The notes under the pieces were generated by a model, which was given only the letters and a program-made list of their open reading frames with translations, was not told the origin of the DNA and searched no databases. This document shows positions 36,674 through 44,785 of a stretch of DNA of 64,000 nucleotides, in pieces. The first letter of the stretch is position 1; every line of letters starts with the position of its first letter. The DNA lies in assembly GCA_038322815.1 (NCBI GenBank), contig JBBQGG010000002.1, positions 47,922 through 111,921 on the forward strand, written 5' to 3'. Both the position numbers and the translations under genes were made by a program. Source of the DNA: PALSA-1296 sp038322815 (lineage in GTDB: Bacteria; Bacteroidota; Ignavibacteria; Palsa-1295).

Positions 36674-36959
36674 TGCTCAGCATTTTCACAGAAACATTTT
36701 CGCCAATCGCATATTGATTGCAAAGGAATTCTATTTGTTCAGAGGAGGTAATGTGCTGTCCATTTATTGAAAGTATCGTATCGCCCGGATGAAAAAGTGA
36801 GTGGTTTGAGGAAATATTTTTTATGACTACAGCATCACCATTATCTTCTGCGTTCTCCGGAAATCCGGCTTTTTCGGAAAGGCGATATACTCCTAATCCG
36901 CAAATGATGAGGAGAAGGAGATCAATGACAAGGATGTAGGCTGTTCTACGCAAGTTCAA
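36609..36959 (-). pseudogene. Sensor kinase N-terminal fragment (membrane helix + PDZ domain)
   Basis: It opens with one membrane helix (AYILVIDLLLLIICGLGVY) and a PDZ-like domain (NSLFHPGDTILSINGQHI type: GDAVVIKNISSNHSLFHPGD, ILSINGQHITSSEQIEFL) and stops after ...DYPIENFH. Removing one T from the TTTT at about 36612-36615 gives ...YPIENFIECFTSGIFFLIG, joining it to the middle fragment. The full ancestral gene would be 34512-36959, a PDZ-multi-TM-GAF-histidine kinase. Confidence 0.65.
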
Positions 36960-37014
36960 GTATTAAAATACCTTGCACAAGGAAATACGTTTCGGGTTAA
37001 ATTAGTTGCCTTGC

Positions 37015-38838
37015 TTACCGTATTCCAAAATACCGTGCTTCAGGATGGTGGCAGATGATTGCCGTTGTCGATTGCTCGGGTTCGAGATGGTATTCCTCTG
37101 TCAGGGTAATATCTATCCTCTCGGGATGTAGGAGATCAAAAAGCTTTGTCTGATCCTCAAGATCGGGGCAGGCAGGGTAACCAAAAGAATAACGGGAGCC
37201 GCGATAACCTTGGCTGAAGAGGCGGTGAATATCCTCTGCATCAGCGGAGCCAATACCAAGTTCTGTGCGGATAATCTTATGGAGATACTCGGCAAGCGCC
37301 TCGGCAGTTTCGACGGAAAAGCCGTGAAGGTAAAGATAATCGACGTATTTATTATCGGCAAAAAGTTTAGCGGTGTACTCACTTGCTTTTCTGCCGACAG
37401 TGACTGCGCTCATTCCAACAACATCAGGTTTACCGAGGGCAAATGCCTCCTCTTTTGTCAGAAAAAAACTTGAGATGCATAAATGTTTCCCTCCCGGTTG
37501 GCGGGGAAATGTGAAGCGTTTGTATTCGCTGAGTGAATCGAGTGCAATTTTTGAATTCCATTTACTCTGCAATTCTGCAGGGGCAAGATCATTTGGCTTT
37601 AAGATAATAAGATCATCACCTTCTGACCAACATGGGAAATATCCGTATACCGCTTGCGGTTTTAAGATGTGCTGCTGTTTGCAGAGCAGCATTAATTCAT
37701 GCAATTTCGGACGCGCAACGTCTTCGATCTGCTTCGTATGCTCTTCAACAGTTTTCTTTCCACGCTTTAATTGCCATTGTCCGCGAAAGAGAGCAACTTC
37801 ATTGAGGTATTTCCAAACCGAATCAAGAATAAATTGCTCCTGAACATCCACTCCCCAAAATGGCGGAGTAGGAACATCATTCAGGCGAGTAATTTCCTTC
37901 TCCTCAAACTTCTGACTTCTAACTTCTGACTTCTGACTTCCTCCCGTCAGCCACGGCACATCACGCTTTGCCAACACCATCTTCGATTCTTCGCCGGTAG
38001 CATTATCAAGCTCTTCTTCTATCTCATCAGTTTTATCTATTTCGGCAAATTCCGAGACAACATCGTTGATTGTACCGGATTTCAATTTTTCCATGAAATG
38101 CAAACCGTCGAATGCATCTTGCGCGTACCAAAGTGTTCCGCCGTAAAGTGCGCGAAGATCTTTCTCGACGAATTTTCTCGTTAATGCTGCCCCGCCAAGC
38201 ACGACGGGTATCTCTAATCCTCTGCCTTGCATCACTTCGAGATTCTCTTTCATGATTGCAGTGGATTTCACAAGCAAGCCTGACATACCGATAGCATCGG
38301 CTTTTTCGCGAACGAAAGCGTCAAGCATTGGCTCTAGCGCCATTTTGATCCCGAGATTGACAACGCGATAACCGTTATTGGTAAGAATAATATCTACAAG
38401 ATTTTTTCCAATATCATGCACATCACCTTTCACTGTTGCAAGAACCATCACGCCTTTGGATTGCTCGCCCTCGACCTTTTCCATGAAAGGCTCAAGATAT
38501 TTCACGGCGGTCTTCATTGTCTCAGCAGATTGAAGAACGAAAGGAAGCTGCATTTCGCCGGCGCCGAAAAGCTCGCCGACAACCTTCATGCCGCCAAGCA
38601 AAATATTATTAATAATATCAAGAGCAGGATATGTTTTCAGTCCTTCAGTAAGATCAGTATCCAGACCGATCTTGTCGCCATCAATGATGCGCTGCTTCAG
38701 CCGCTCTTCGACAGCCATGCCAACATACGAGGAAGTTTCCTTCTTCGTCGATTTTGCATCGGCATAATGCGCCATAAAAAGTACGAGCGGATCGTACGTG
38801 CAATGCTGTTCCTGAATATTTTTGTTTTCTTCGCTCAT
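37015..38838 (-). CDS. metH: Methionine synthase, cobalamin-binding and activation modules only
   Basis: 607 residues. The N-terminal cap and B12-binding Rossmann domain show the cobalamin His motif 'GDVHDIGKNLV' and 'GMSGLLVKSTAIMKENLE'. The C-terminal AdoMet activation domain shows 'DVVGMSAVTVGRKASEY', 'RGSRYSFGYPACPDLEDQTK' and 'SFFL'. The homocysteine and methyl-folate modules of full MetH are missing and must be supplied by another gene. A linker near residue 300-312 (GSQKSEVRSQKFEEKE) is encoded by a heptamer DNA repeat (37908-37941). The ATG follows a terminator-like hairpin whose 3' arm contains the likely Shine-Dalgarno sequence. Confidence 0.92.
   Translation of the reverse strand: MSEENKNIQEQHCTYDPLVLFMAHYADAKSTKKETSSYVGMAVEERLKQRIIDGDKIGLDTDLTEGLKTYPALDIINNILLGGMKVVGELFGAGEMQLPFVLQSAETMKTAVKYLEPFMEKVEGEQSKGVMVLATVKGDVHDIGKNLVDIILTNNGYRVVNLGIKMALEPMLDAFVREKADAIGMSGLLVKSTAIMKENLEVMQGRGLEIPVVLGGAALTRKFVEKDLRALYGGTLWYAQDAFDGLHFMEKLKSGTINDVVSEFAEIDKTDEIEEELDNATGEESKMVLAKRDVPWLTGGSQKSEVRSQKFEEKEITRLNDVPTPPFWGVDVQEQFILDSVWKYLNEVALFRGQWQLKRGKKTVEEHTKQIEDVARPKLHELMLLCKQQHILKPQAVYGYFPCWSEGDDLIILKPNDLAPAELQSKWNSKIALDSLSEYKRFTFPRQPGGKHLCISSFFLTKEEAFALGKPDVVGMSAVTVGRKASEYTAKLFADNKYVDYLYLHGFSVETAEALAEYLHKIIRTELGIGSADAEDIHRLFSQGYRGSRYSFGYPACPDLEDQTKLFDLLHPERIDITLTEEYHLEPEQSTTAIICHHPEARYFGIR
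37908..37941. repeat. Heptamer tandem repeat inside metH
   Basis: ACTTCTG/ACTTCTA/ACTTCTG/ACTTCTG/ACTTCC on the + strand: nearly five copies of a 7-bp unit. In the gene it encodes a Ser-Gln-Lys-Ser-Glu-Val-Arg-type linker between the B12 and activation domains. Because 7 is not a multiple of 3, gain or loss of one unit would shift the frame. Confidence 0.75.
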
Positions 38839-38873
38839 AAAAAAATCCCTGACACGTTTTTTTGCGTCAGGGA
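38839..38873 (-). terminator. Attenuator hairpin directly before metH ATG
   Basis: TCCCTGACGC pairs with the complementary arm ending GTCAGGGA around an A-rich loop, followed on the minus strand by seven Ts that touch the ATG at 38838. The AGGGA in the 3' arm is the probable ribosome-binding site, so the hairpin could block both transcription and translation. Confidence 0.75.
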
Positions 38874-38968
38874 TAAGAGAGAAATCTTGTCACGACGCTT
38901 TAGCTCTATCTTTAATGTGGTGAGCAAGCTATCGGTCAAAGCGCCACAATTATGGGGATATAAACGGG
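38839..38968 (-). promoter_or_regulatory. Riboswitch-like leader of metH
   Basis: On the minus strand, GGCGCTTT (38938-38945) pairs with AAAGCGTC (38894-38901), enclosing an inner stem (TAGCT/AGCTA). The same GCGTC can instead pair with GACGC (38864-38868), which is the 5' arm of the terminator hairpin 38846-38873. So two exclusive folds are possible: closed upstream stem plus terminator, or anti-terminator. The leader precedes a methionine-synthase gene, so SAM, SAH or a cobalamin is the natural ligand, but I find no match to the SAM-I core or B12 box. Confidence 0.55.
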
Positions 38969-41900
38969 TTAATCGATCAGAGAGTTCTGTACGATGATTC
39001 TGTCACTAACCGTTAATTTATTTCTCCTTTTTTCTTTTCCGATTTCCACTAATCGCAGAAAACTTGGCAAAACAATAAGTAATATCGGTAATGCAAAAAT
39101 AAATCCGCCGATGACTGCAATGGCAAGTGGCTGATGAAGCTGCGCTCCTGTTCCGATCCCTAAGGCGATCGGCGCTAATGCGAAGATCGCACCGAGCGCT
39201 GTCATAAGCTTCGGGCGAAGGCGTGTTGATATTGCATAGACAACTGCTTCATCTACTGTATGGGTTTTAAGAGCATCGCGGAATTGCAAATACGTAAAGA
39301 TCGCATTTTCTCCGATGATTCCGACCATCATGATTAGTCCAGTATAGCTGCCTACATTTAACGGAGTATGTGTAAGAAAAAGAGCGAGCATACTGCCGGA
39401 AATTCCAAGAGCTGCCATTGCTAAAATAAGAAGTGCGATCCGGAGATCTCGGAAGAGGAATAAAATAGTTGTAAAGACAAGCAAACCGGAGAGCAAAAGA
39501 ATCATCAGCAGCTCTTGAAAAGATTTTTGCTGCTCGGCATAAGCACCGCCATAGGTAATGTGATATCCTTGCGGAAGTGCGATCGAAGCACCGATGCGTT
39601 GTTTAATACCTGTCATCACACTTCCGAGATCGCGTTTATTCAAGCGGGCAGTGATGGCAACCATACTTTGAAGATTTTCGCGTTCGATCTCTGCATCACC
39701 TTCATTGACAGAAATTGTAGCAACTGCTTCGAGCGGAATCAGCGATCCCGAAGATAAAAAAATCTGAGACTGCTGCAGGTCTTTTGTGGAAGTATATTTT
39801 GCACGGGGGTATATGAATCTTATCGGCGTCTGTAATTCATGCTCTATTATCGTACCTGTCTGAACACCCTGTAATATGCTCTGAAGCTGCTGCTGAAAAT
39901 TATCGGGGCTTATCTTGTATTGACCAAGTTTCTGGTAATCAGGCAAAACATTCACCGAAGGTCCGGAAATAGTGATCCCGTTAAATACATCTGCGGCGCC
40001 CTGTACGCCTTCGACGATATGAGAGATCGTATCGGCAAGCACAGCAAGTTTTGTGCGATCTGTACCAAAAAGTTTTATTTCAATAGGCTGCACCGAACTC
40101 ATCAGATCACCTAACATATCGCCGATCACCTGCCCAAAATCAACAATAAGCGCAGGCTGCGAACTTTCAACTCTTTTTCGTATATCATCGATCACTTCAG
40201 TGGTGGTGCGGCTACGGGTTTTCTTAAGTTGGATCAGGTAATCGCCCTTGTTCGGCTCTGTAATAAAAAAGCCCATCTGCGTGCCGGTACGCCGCGAGTA
40301 ACTTTGTACTTCCGGTACTTTTACAATTAATTTTTCTACATCGCGAAGCATTCGATCGGTTTCATCGAGTGACGTGCCCGGTGGCGAATGGTAATCTAAA
40401 ACTATTGCGCCCTCATCCATTTCAGGCAGGAAGCCTGTTTCAAGCAAAGGAGGAACAAAGACAATAATTGCAATACAAAGCAGGGTAATCGCAAAACTTA
40501 GTATGGGATAATGAATAAAAAATTCGACCCATCTCCAATTCTTTACTTGTTCCTTAGTCGTTTTTTTCTTAATCGCGTGGGGCTTTGCAATATAGAGATA
40601 GACAACAGGAAGGATGATCCAGGTAACAAGGAAGGAACATATTAATGTCAGGATCATTGTTGTCGTAAGCACGGAGAAATATGCGCCTGCTACACCACTC
40701 ATGAGAACGAATGGTATGAAGATCACGATCGTGCTCAGAGATGAGCCGATCATAGCCGGGAGGAGATATCCAATTGCCTGCTGAACGAAGGTCTTCGGAT
40801 CTTCTTCCGGATGCTCTTCATGTGTGCGATGTATTTGCTCCACGACAACGATAGCATCATCTATTACTAACCCTATAGATGCAGCTAATGCACCCAGGGT
40901 CATGATATTAAATGTGTATCCGACAGCATGGATCGCAAGCAAGGCGAAAGCAACTGTTATAGGGATCGTGATCAATATCACAGCACTGGAACGCCAGGAG
41001 CGAAGGAAGATGATAGAAACGATGATGGCAAGCAATAAACCCACCATAAGACTATCGCGGACGCTGCTTATTGAATCATTAACAAAATCCGCTTGAATAT
41101 AATACGGTTTTAATTGCATACCTTTCGGCAGCAATCCCGCATTCAATTCAGCTACTTTCAGCTTGACATCATCGGTTACAGTAATGAGATTTGCATTTGG
41201 CTGTTTTAAAATATCAACAAGCAGTGCACTTCTTCCATTGGAGTTAATTCGAATATATTGCAGAGCCTCATGAACTGAAATTCTTGCTATATCCTTCAGA
41301 TAAATGATTCGTTTGGAATCATTACGAACGATAAGATTGCTTAGATCAGTAAGAGAAGTGATGCTTGCTTCAGTCACAGAAAGATAAAGACGACGGTAAT
41401 CTGAAAAATAGCCGTTTGCCGTAACGAAATTATGATGCTGTAATACCTGCATCACCGTATCAACATCAAGAGAAAGCATCGCCATTTTTTGTTGATCAGG
41501 CTCGATCCAATATTCTTTTTTCTGCCCCCCTGTATTACGAACTACGGCAACTCCGGCAGCCTGTGAAATATAGGGAATGATCTGGTTCGTAGCAATGAGA
41601 TCGAGATCAATCGAACTTCGCACTGAGTCCTCTACTGTATATCCCATTACAGGAAGGATGGAAGGATTCATTTTTTCTACTGAAATACCTACACCGGGCG
41701 GAAGATCGCCTCGTATCTCGTTGATTGCAGATTCGATCCGTTGCTTGCCCATATCAACATCTGTGCTCCAATTAAGGAATGCAGAAATCTCACAACTTCC
41801 TCGGCTTGTAATACTGCGCACCGTAATAAGATCCGGCACTCGTTTCAAAGCCTGTTCGAGAGGCTTTGTTACCGTGACCATCATTTTATTTATGGGCTGT

Positions 41901-42067
41901 AGACCGTTATCCGCGATGATCTTTATTTTAGGGAAGGTGATCTCAGGGAAAAGCGAGGTTTGCATTTTTGAATATGCAAAAACACCGGCAATGATGAGGA
42001 TACATGCCGTAACTGCAAGCGGACTTTTATGATTTACAAAAAAATTATTCACCACCTTTTTTTGCAA
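38969..42067 (-). CDS. RND-family efflux transporter, inner-membrane pump
   Basis: 1032 residues, full length for AcrB/CusA proteins. Twelve membrane helices flank two large periplasmic loops. Typical motifs: 'MQTSLFPEITFPKIKI', 'GALAASIGLVIDDAIVVVEQIHRTHEEHPEE' (helix 4 with the proton-relay acidic pair) and 'GLIMMVGIIGENAIFTYLQFRDA' (helix 10-11). The 'SITSRGSCEISAFLNW' and 'RTHE.HPEED' features resemble heavy-metal/CzcA-like members, but metal or drug specificity cannot be read off. It overlaps the adaptor gene by 23 bp in the same operon (TolC-adaptor-pump). Confidence 0.93.
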   Translation of the reverse strand: MQKKVVNNFFVNHKSPLAVTACILIIAGVFAYSKMQTSLFPEITFPKIKIIADNGLQPINKMMVTVTKPLEQALKRVPDLITVRSITSRGSCEISAFLNWSTDVDMGKQRIESAINEIRGDLPPGVGISVEKMNPSILPVMGYTVEDSVRSSIDLDLIATNQIIPYISQAAGVAVVRNTGGQKKEYWIEPDQQKMAMLSLDVDTVMQVLQHHNFVTANGYFSDYRRLYLSVTEASITSLTDLSNLIVRNDSKRIIYLKDIARISVHEALQYIRINSNGRSALLVDILKQPNANLITVTDDVKLKVAELNAGLLPKGMQLKPYYIQADFVNDSISSVRDSLMVGLLLAIIVSIIFLRSWRSSAVILITIPITVAFALLAIHAVGYTFNIMTLGALAASIGLVIDDAIVVVEQIHRTHEEHPEEDPKTFVQQAIGYLLPAMIGSSLSTIVIFIPFVLMSGVAGAYFSVLTTTMILTLICSFLVTWIILPVVYLYIAKPHAIKKKTTKEQVKNWRWVEFFIHYPILSFAITLLCIAIIVFVPPLLETGFLPEMDEGAIVLDYHSPPGTSLDETDRMLRDVEKLIVKVPEVQSYSRRTGTQMGFFITEPNKGDYLIQLKKTRSRTTTEVIDDIRKRVESSQPALIVDFGQVIGDMLGDLMSSVQPIEIKLFGTDRTKLAVLADTISHIVEGVQGAADVFNGITISGPSVNVLPDYQKLGQYKISPDNFQQQLQSILQGVQTGTIIEHELQTPIRFIYPRAKYTSTKDLQQSQIFLSSGSLIPLEAVATISVNEGDAEIERENLQSMVAITARLNKRDLGSVMTGIKQRIGASIALPQGYHITYGGAYAEQQKSFQELLMILLLSGLLVFTTILFLFRDLRIALLILAMAALGISGSMLALFLTHTPLNVGSYTGLIMMVGIIGENAIFTYLQFRDALKTHTVDEAVVYAISTRLRPKLMTALGAIFALAPIALGIGTGAQLHQPLAIAVIGGFIFALPILLIVLPSFLRLVEIGKEKRRNKLTVSDRIIVQNSLID

Positions 42068-42977
42068 TAGTTACTAAAGCAGAATCTTCCATTCCGTAAT
42101 TTCCAGTCAGGATAAACCGATCTTCTGCTGAAAGCGCAGGTGAGGTGATTTCGATATTGGCATCGGTTTCAATTCCTTTTTCAATTGGTACTTTTACTGC
42201 GACGCTGTCATTTTTTAATTGCATTACCCAAAAATTCTGCATGGTTTCATCTGTCAGCACAGCCTCTTTTGGAAGCAGGACTGCATGGGATTTTTCTCTC
42301 GTAGATAAAATAACCTGTGCAATAATGTTTTCAGGTACTGTTATCGCAGATGTTGAAGTTACTAAATAATTTTGAGTTTGTGAAGCCTGATCCAAAGTGG
42401 AGAGTTTTTTAGTTATTCTGCCCTGAAGTCTTGAATTATCGGGCAATAACAGCTCACAGGATTCTCCGACACTTACAAACTTGATCTGGTCATACGGTAC
42501 GCTAAGGACAAAAGCGAAACTTCCTATATCAGCAATGATACAAACTTGCTCTCCATCCTGCACATAATCTCCGGTTTGCCGTAATACTGAAGTGATGATT
42601 CCCGAAGCAGGAGCAGGAATAGATACTTTGGCACTGAATATTTTCAGAGAATCCGGAACCGTTGTATTATCAAGCGCATGTGATTCCTTGGTCTGCATAA
42701 TGAATAAAGGCTGGCCTTTTGCAATATGATCACCGACGGCAACGTTTATCTTAAAAATGTATCCTTGCATCGAAGCTGAAGCAATATTCTTCCTCTGATA
42801 TGATGATGTTGCCGTAAGTCTCATGGTTTCGGAAATCGGACCAATGACCGGGTGCGTGATGGTCACCGGGACTCTTACTTTAACCGTTTCTGTCACTTCC
42901 TTCTTACTGCCACAGCTTACAATGATAAGCATCACTGCAATTAAAAGAAAGCTCGTAAAACTATTTATCGTTCTCAT
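42045..42977 (-). CDS. RND efflux periplasmic adaptor lipoprotein (MFP)
   Basis: 310 residues. A lipobox (MLIIVSC-GS) indicates lipid anchoring. The biotinyl-lipoyl-like halves 'ASMQGYIFKINVAVGDHIAKGQPLF' and 'IPAPASGIITSVLRQTGDYVQDGEQV' are the hallmark of HlyD/CusB adaptors, followed by beta-barrel and membrane-proximal domains. It links the pump (next gene, overlapping) to the outer-membrane channel (previous gene, 9 bp apart). Confidence 0.92.
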   Translation of the reverse strand: MRTINSFTSFLLIAVMLIIVSCGSKKEVTETVKVRVPVTITHPVIGPISETMRLTATSSYQRKNIASASMQGYIFKINVAVGDHIAKGQPLFIMQTKESHALDNTTVPDSLKIFSAKVSIPAPASGIITSVLRQTGDYVQDGEQVCIIADIGSFAFVLSVPYDQIKFVSVGESCELLLPDNSRLQGRITKKLSTLDQASQTQNYLVTSTSAITVPENIIAQVILSTREKSHAVLLPKEAVLTDETMQNFWVMQLKNDSVAVKVPIEKGIETDANIEITSPALSAEDRFILTGNYGMEDSALVTIAKKGGE

Positions 42978-42986
42978 TATGAATTT

Positions 42987-44267
42987 CTATTGATTGAGAT
43001 AATTCAATTCGATGGTTGTCTGTGACCTCAATATTTCAGCCTGACGCATACTTGATCTTGTAGTATTCAACATATTGAATGTAAGCAGAAGGTCATTAAT
43101 TTTTAAGTTACCCTGTTTGAGTTGCAGCTTCTGAAATTGAATAAGTTCATTAATGCTCTCGAGTTGTTTACGGTACTGCACTATCACAACATCCTGTGCT
43201 CGCAATTGCTCTGCCAGCATATTTCGTTGGATATTGGTCTCGATAAAAAAAACTCGCGCTTTTGCAGCAATGGTATTATGCGCCAAATTAAATTTTTCGT
43301 ATTCAAAATATCGCTGTCCCCCGTCATAGATCGGTATTGAAAGATTCAAACCTACACTAAATCCCAAATTATGATACGCATTTTTTAGATCAGATGTATT
43401 CAAACCGGCATCGGCAAACCATCCAAATTTTGGCCTATACGTCCAATCGAGGAGTGATCGGTCATATTCAATGGACAAACTATCCAACGTAAATTGCCGA
43501 GCGCGAAGGGATTGATATAAAGGAATTGCTGGGCTTGAACCTAAATGGGGGTCGATCAAAGTAACTGTTGTGGAATCTGAAATGCCGGCAAGCAGATTGA
43601 GTTTATAGAGATCAGTCCTAAATTGTGTTCGCGCCTGAAATAAAGTAATTTCCTGCTGATTCCGCACAATGAGAAGATTCAGATAATCCGATTGCGAATA
43701 AACACCTTTGCCTACGAATTCTTTCAAGAGCAGAACCTGCTCATCAAGTAATTTCAAATTTTCTTCTGCTGCTTGAGCTGAACTCAGATCCGAGTATGCA
43801 GCAACATACTGTGAAGTGATATTTTTTACGAGATCGCGCTCACTAAGGATCAGAGTTGTTGCAATTGATAAGCGCTGAGTATTAAGTTTTGCTAATTGCA
43901 GATCGCGATTTCCACCTTGAAGTAGATCCTGTGATGCTGCAATGAGTGCGCTGTAATTTCCACCGTTCGTTATTGCACCATCGTAACCAAAACCACCTAA
44001 CGTCGGAGCAATCATGGCAAGACTATTGAAATTTACTTTCGGCAGGAACGACGCTGTGATCTTGGAACTATCATAAGTGAGCGAGGCGATCTGATTTTGA
44101 TAGTCGATAAGAGAGGCATTGTAGCGTCTGGCCGTAACAAGATAATCATCAACTGTTCTCGGCTGGGAAAAAACCGTTCCGTAGAAAAATGCGAGAAAAA
44201 ATAGGGCGACGGCGGCGCTTAAGCAGGGGAAAAAATCAGGTTTCTCTGCTTTTAGCATGAATTCCAA
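42987..44267 (-). CDS. TolC-family outer-membrane efflux protein
   Basis: 426 residues with a signal sequence (ALFFLAFFYGTVFSQ). Two repeats of a long helical hairpin are visible: 'TARRYNASLIDYQNQIASLTYDSS' and 'LAHNTIAAKARVFFIETNIQRNMLAEQL...YRKQLESINELIQFQKLQLKQGNLKINDLL', typical of TolC/OEP channels. 'GLNLSIPIYDGGQRYFEYEK' is the characteristic mid-domain. It is first in the efflux operon. The ATG at 44258 is an alternative start. Confidence 0.92.
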   Translation of the reverse strand: MEFMLKAEKPDFFPCLSAAVALFFLAFFYGTVFSQPRTVDDYLVTARRYNASLIDYQNQIASLTYDSSKITASFLPKVNFNSLAMIAPTLGGFGYDGAITNGGNYSALIAASQDLLQGGNRDLQLAKLNTQRLSIATTLILSERDLVKNITSQYVAAYSDLSSAQAAEENLKLLDEQVLLLKEFVGKGVYSQSDYLNLLIVRNQQEITLFQARTQFRTDLYKLNLLAGISDSTTVTLIDPHLGSSPAIPLYQSLRARQFTLDSLSIEYDRSLLDWTYRPKFGWFADAGLNTSDLKNAYHNLGFSVGLNLSIPIYDGGQRYFEYEKFNLAHNTIAAKARVFFIETNIQRNMLAEQLRAQDVVIVQYRKQLESINELIQFQKLQLKQGNLKINDLLLTFNMLNTTRSSMRQAEILRSQTTIELNYLNQ

Positions 44268-44314
44268 AAGATCATGTTAAACGAGGTTTCATCCTCTGAT
44301 TGCTATCCTATTTA

Positions 44315-44767
44315 TTATTTAGTATTCGTAATATTTCCATCGGCGGAAAAAACGAGTTCTGTTTTCTTTTTTCCATTTTGCAAAATCACTTCATAGGTTG
44401 TCACAACGCCCTGAATATTTTTTTCAATGCTTTTGACTTTGGCAGTCGAATAATTTTTTGTCAGGGCTTCCATAATCGGCTGGGGAAGTTGATCAGCAGA
44501 TATCATTTCCTCTATCTCCGTTACTTTTCCGTCTTTTGTGTAGAGAACGTCGCGACTGGTTTTACCCTCTTTACTCTCGATCTCGTAATATGATACACCT
44601 TCCTTAGTTTCGATATTTGTACCCTTAATCTTTGCTTTTGGATATGTGCTCTTGAATGAATTCAATACAGGCGCCGGCACCTGTTTTCTTGAGATCTTCA
44701 TCTCTTGAGACATGGAGTTTGATGAAATGCCAATAATAAGAATAAGAGCAAGAAAATACGTTTTCAT
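44315..44767 (-). CDS. Periplasmic PepSY-like protein
   Basis: 150 residues with a signal peptide (MKTYFLALILIIGISSNSMSQ). Two similar ~60-residue halves have the pattern 'VPAPVLNSFKSTYPKAKI...YYEIESKEGKTSRDVLYTKDGKV' and 'LPQPIMEALTKNYSTAKV...TYEVILQNGKKKTELVFSADGNI', as in PepSY-like/BLIP-fold proteins common in Bacteroidota. Such proteins are thought to bind peptides or inhibit peptidases, but the function is not established. It lies between the efflux operon and the barrel-like gene. Confidence 0.82.
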   Translation of the reverse strand: MKTYFLALILIIGISSNSMSQEMKISRKQVPAPVLNSFKSTYPKAKIKGTNIETKEGVSYYEIESKEGKTSRDVLYTKDGKVTEIEEMISADQLPQPIMEALTKNYSTAKVKSIEKNIQGVVTTYEVILQNGKKKTELVFSADGNITNTK

Positions 44768-44785
44768 AAGATTATTCGAAGAAAG

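Noticed and set aside
38846..38968. SAM-I or cobalamin riboswitch assignment for the metH leader
   Set aside because: I could not find the conserved SAM-I core or B12 box; kept as an unclassified candidate.
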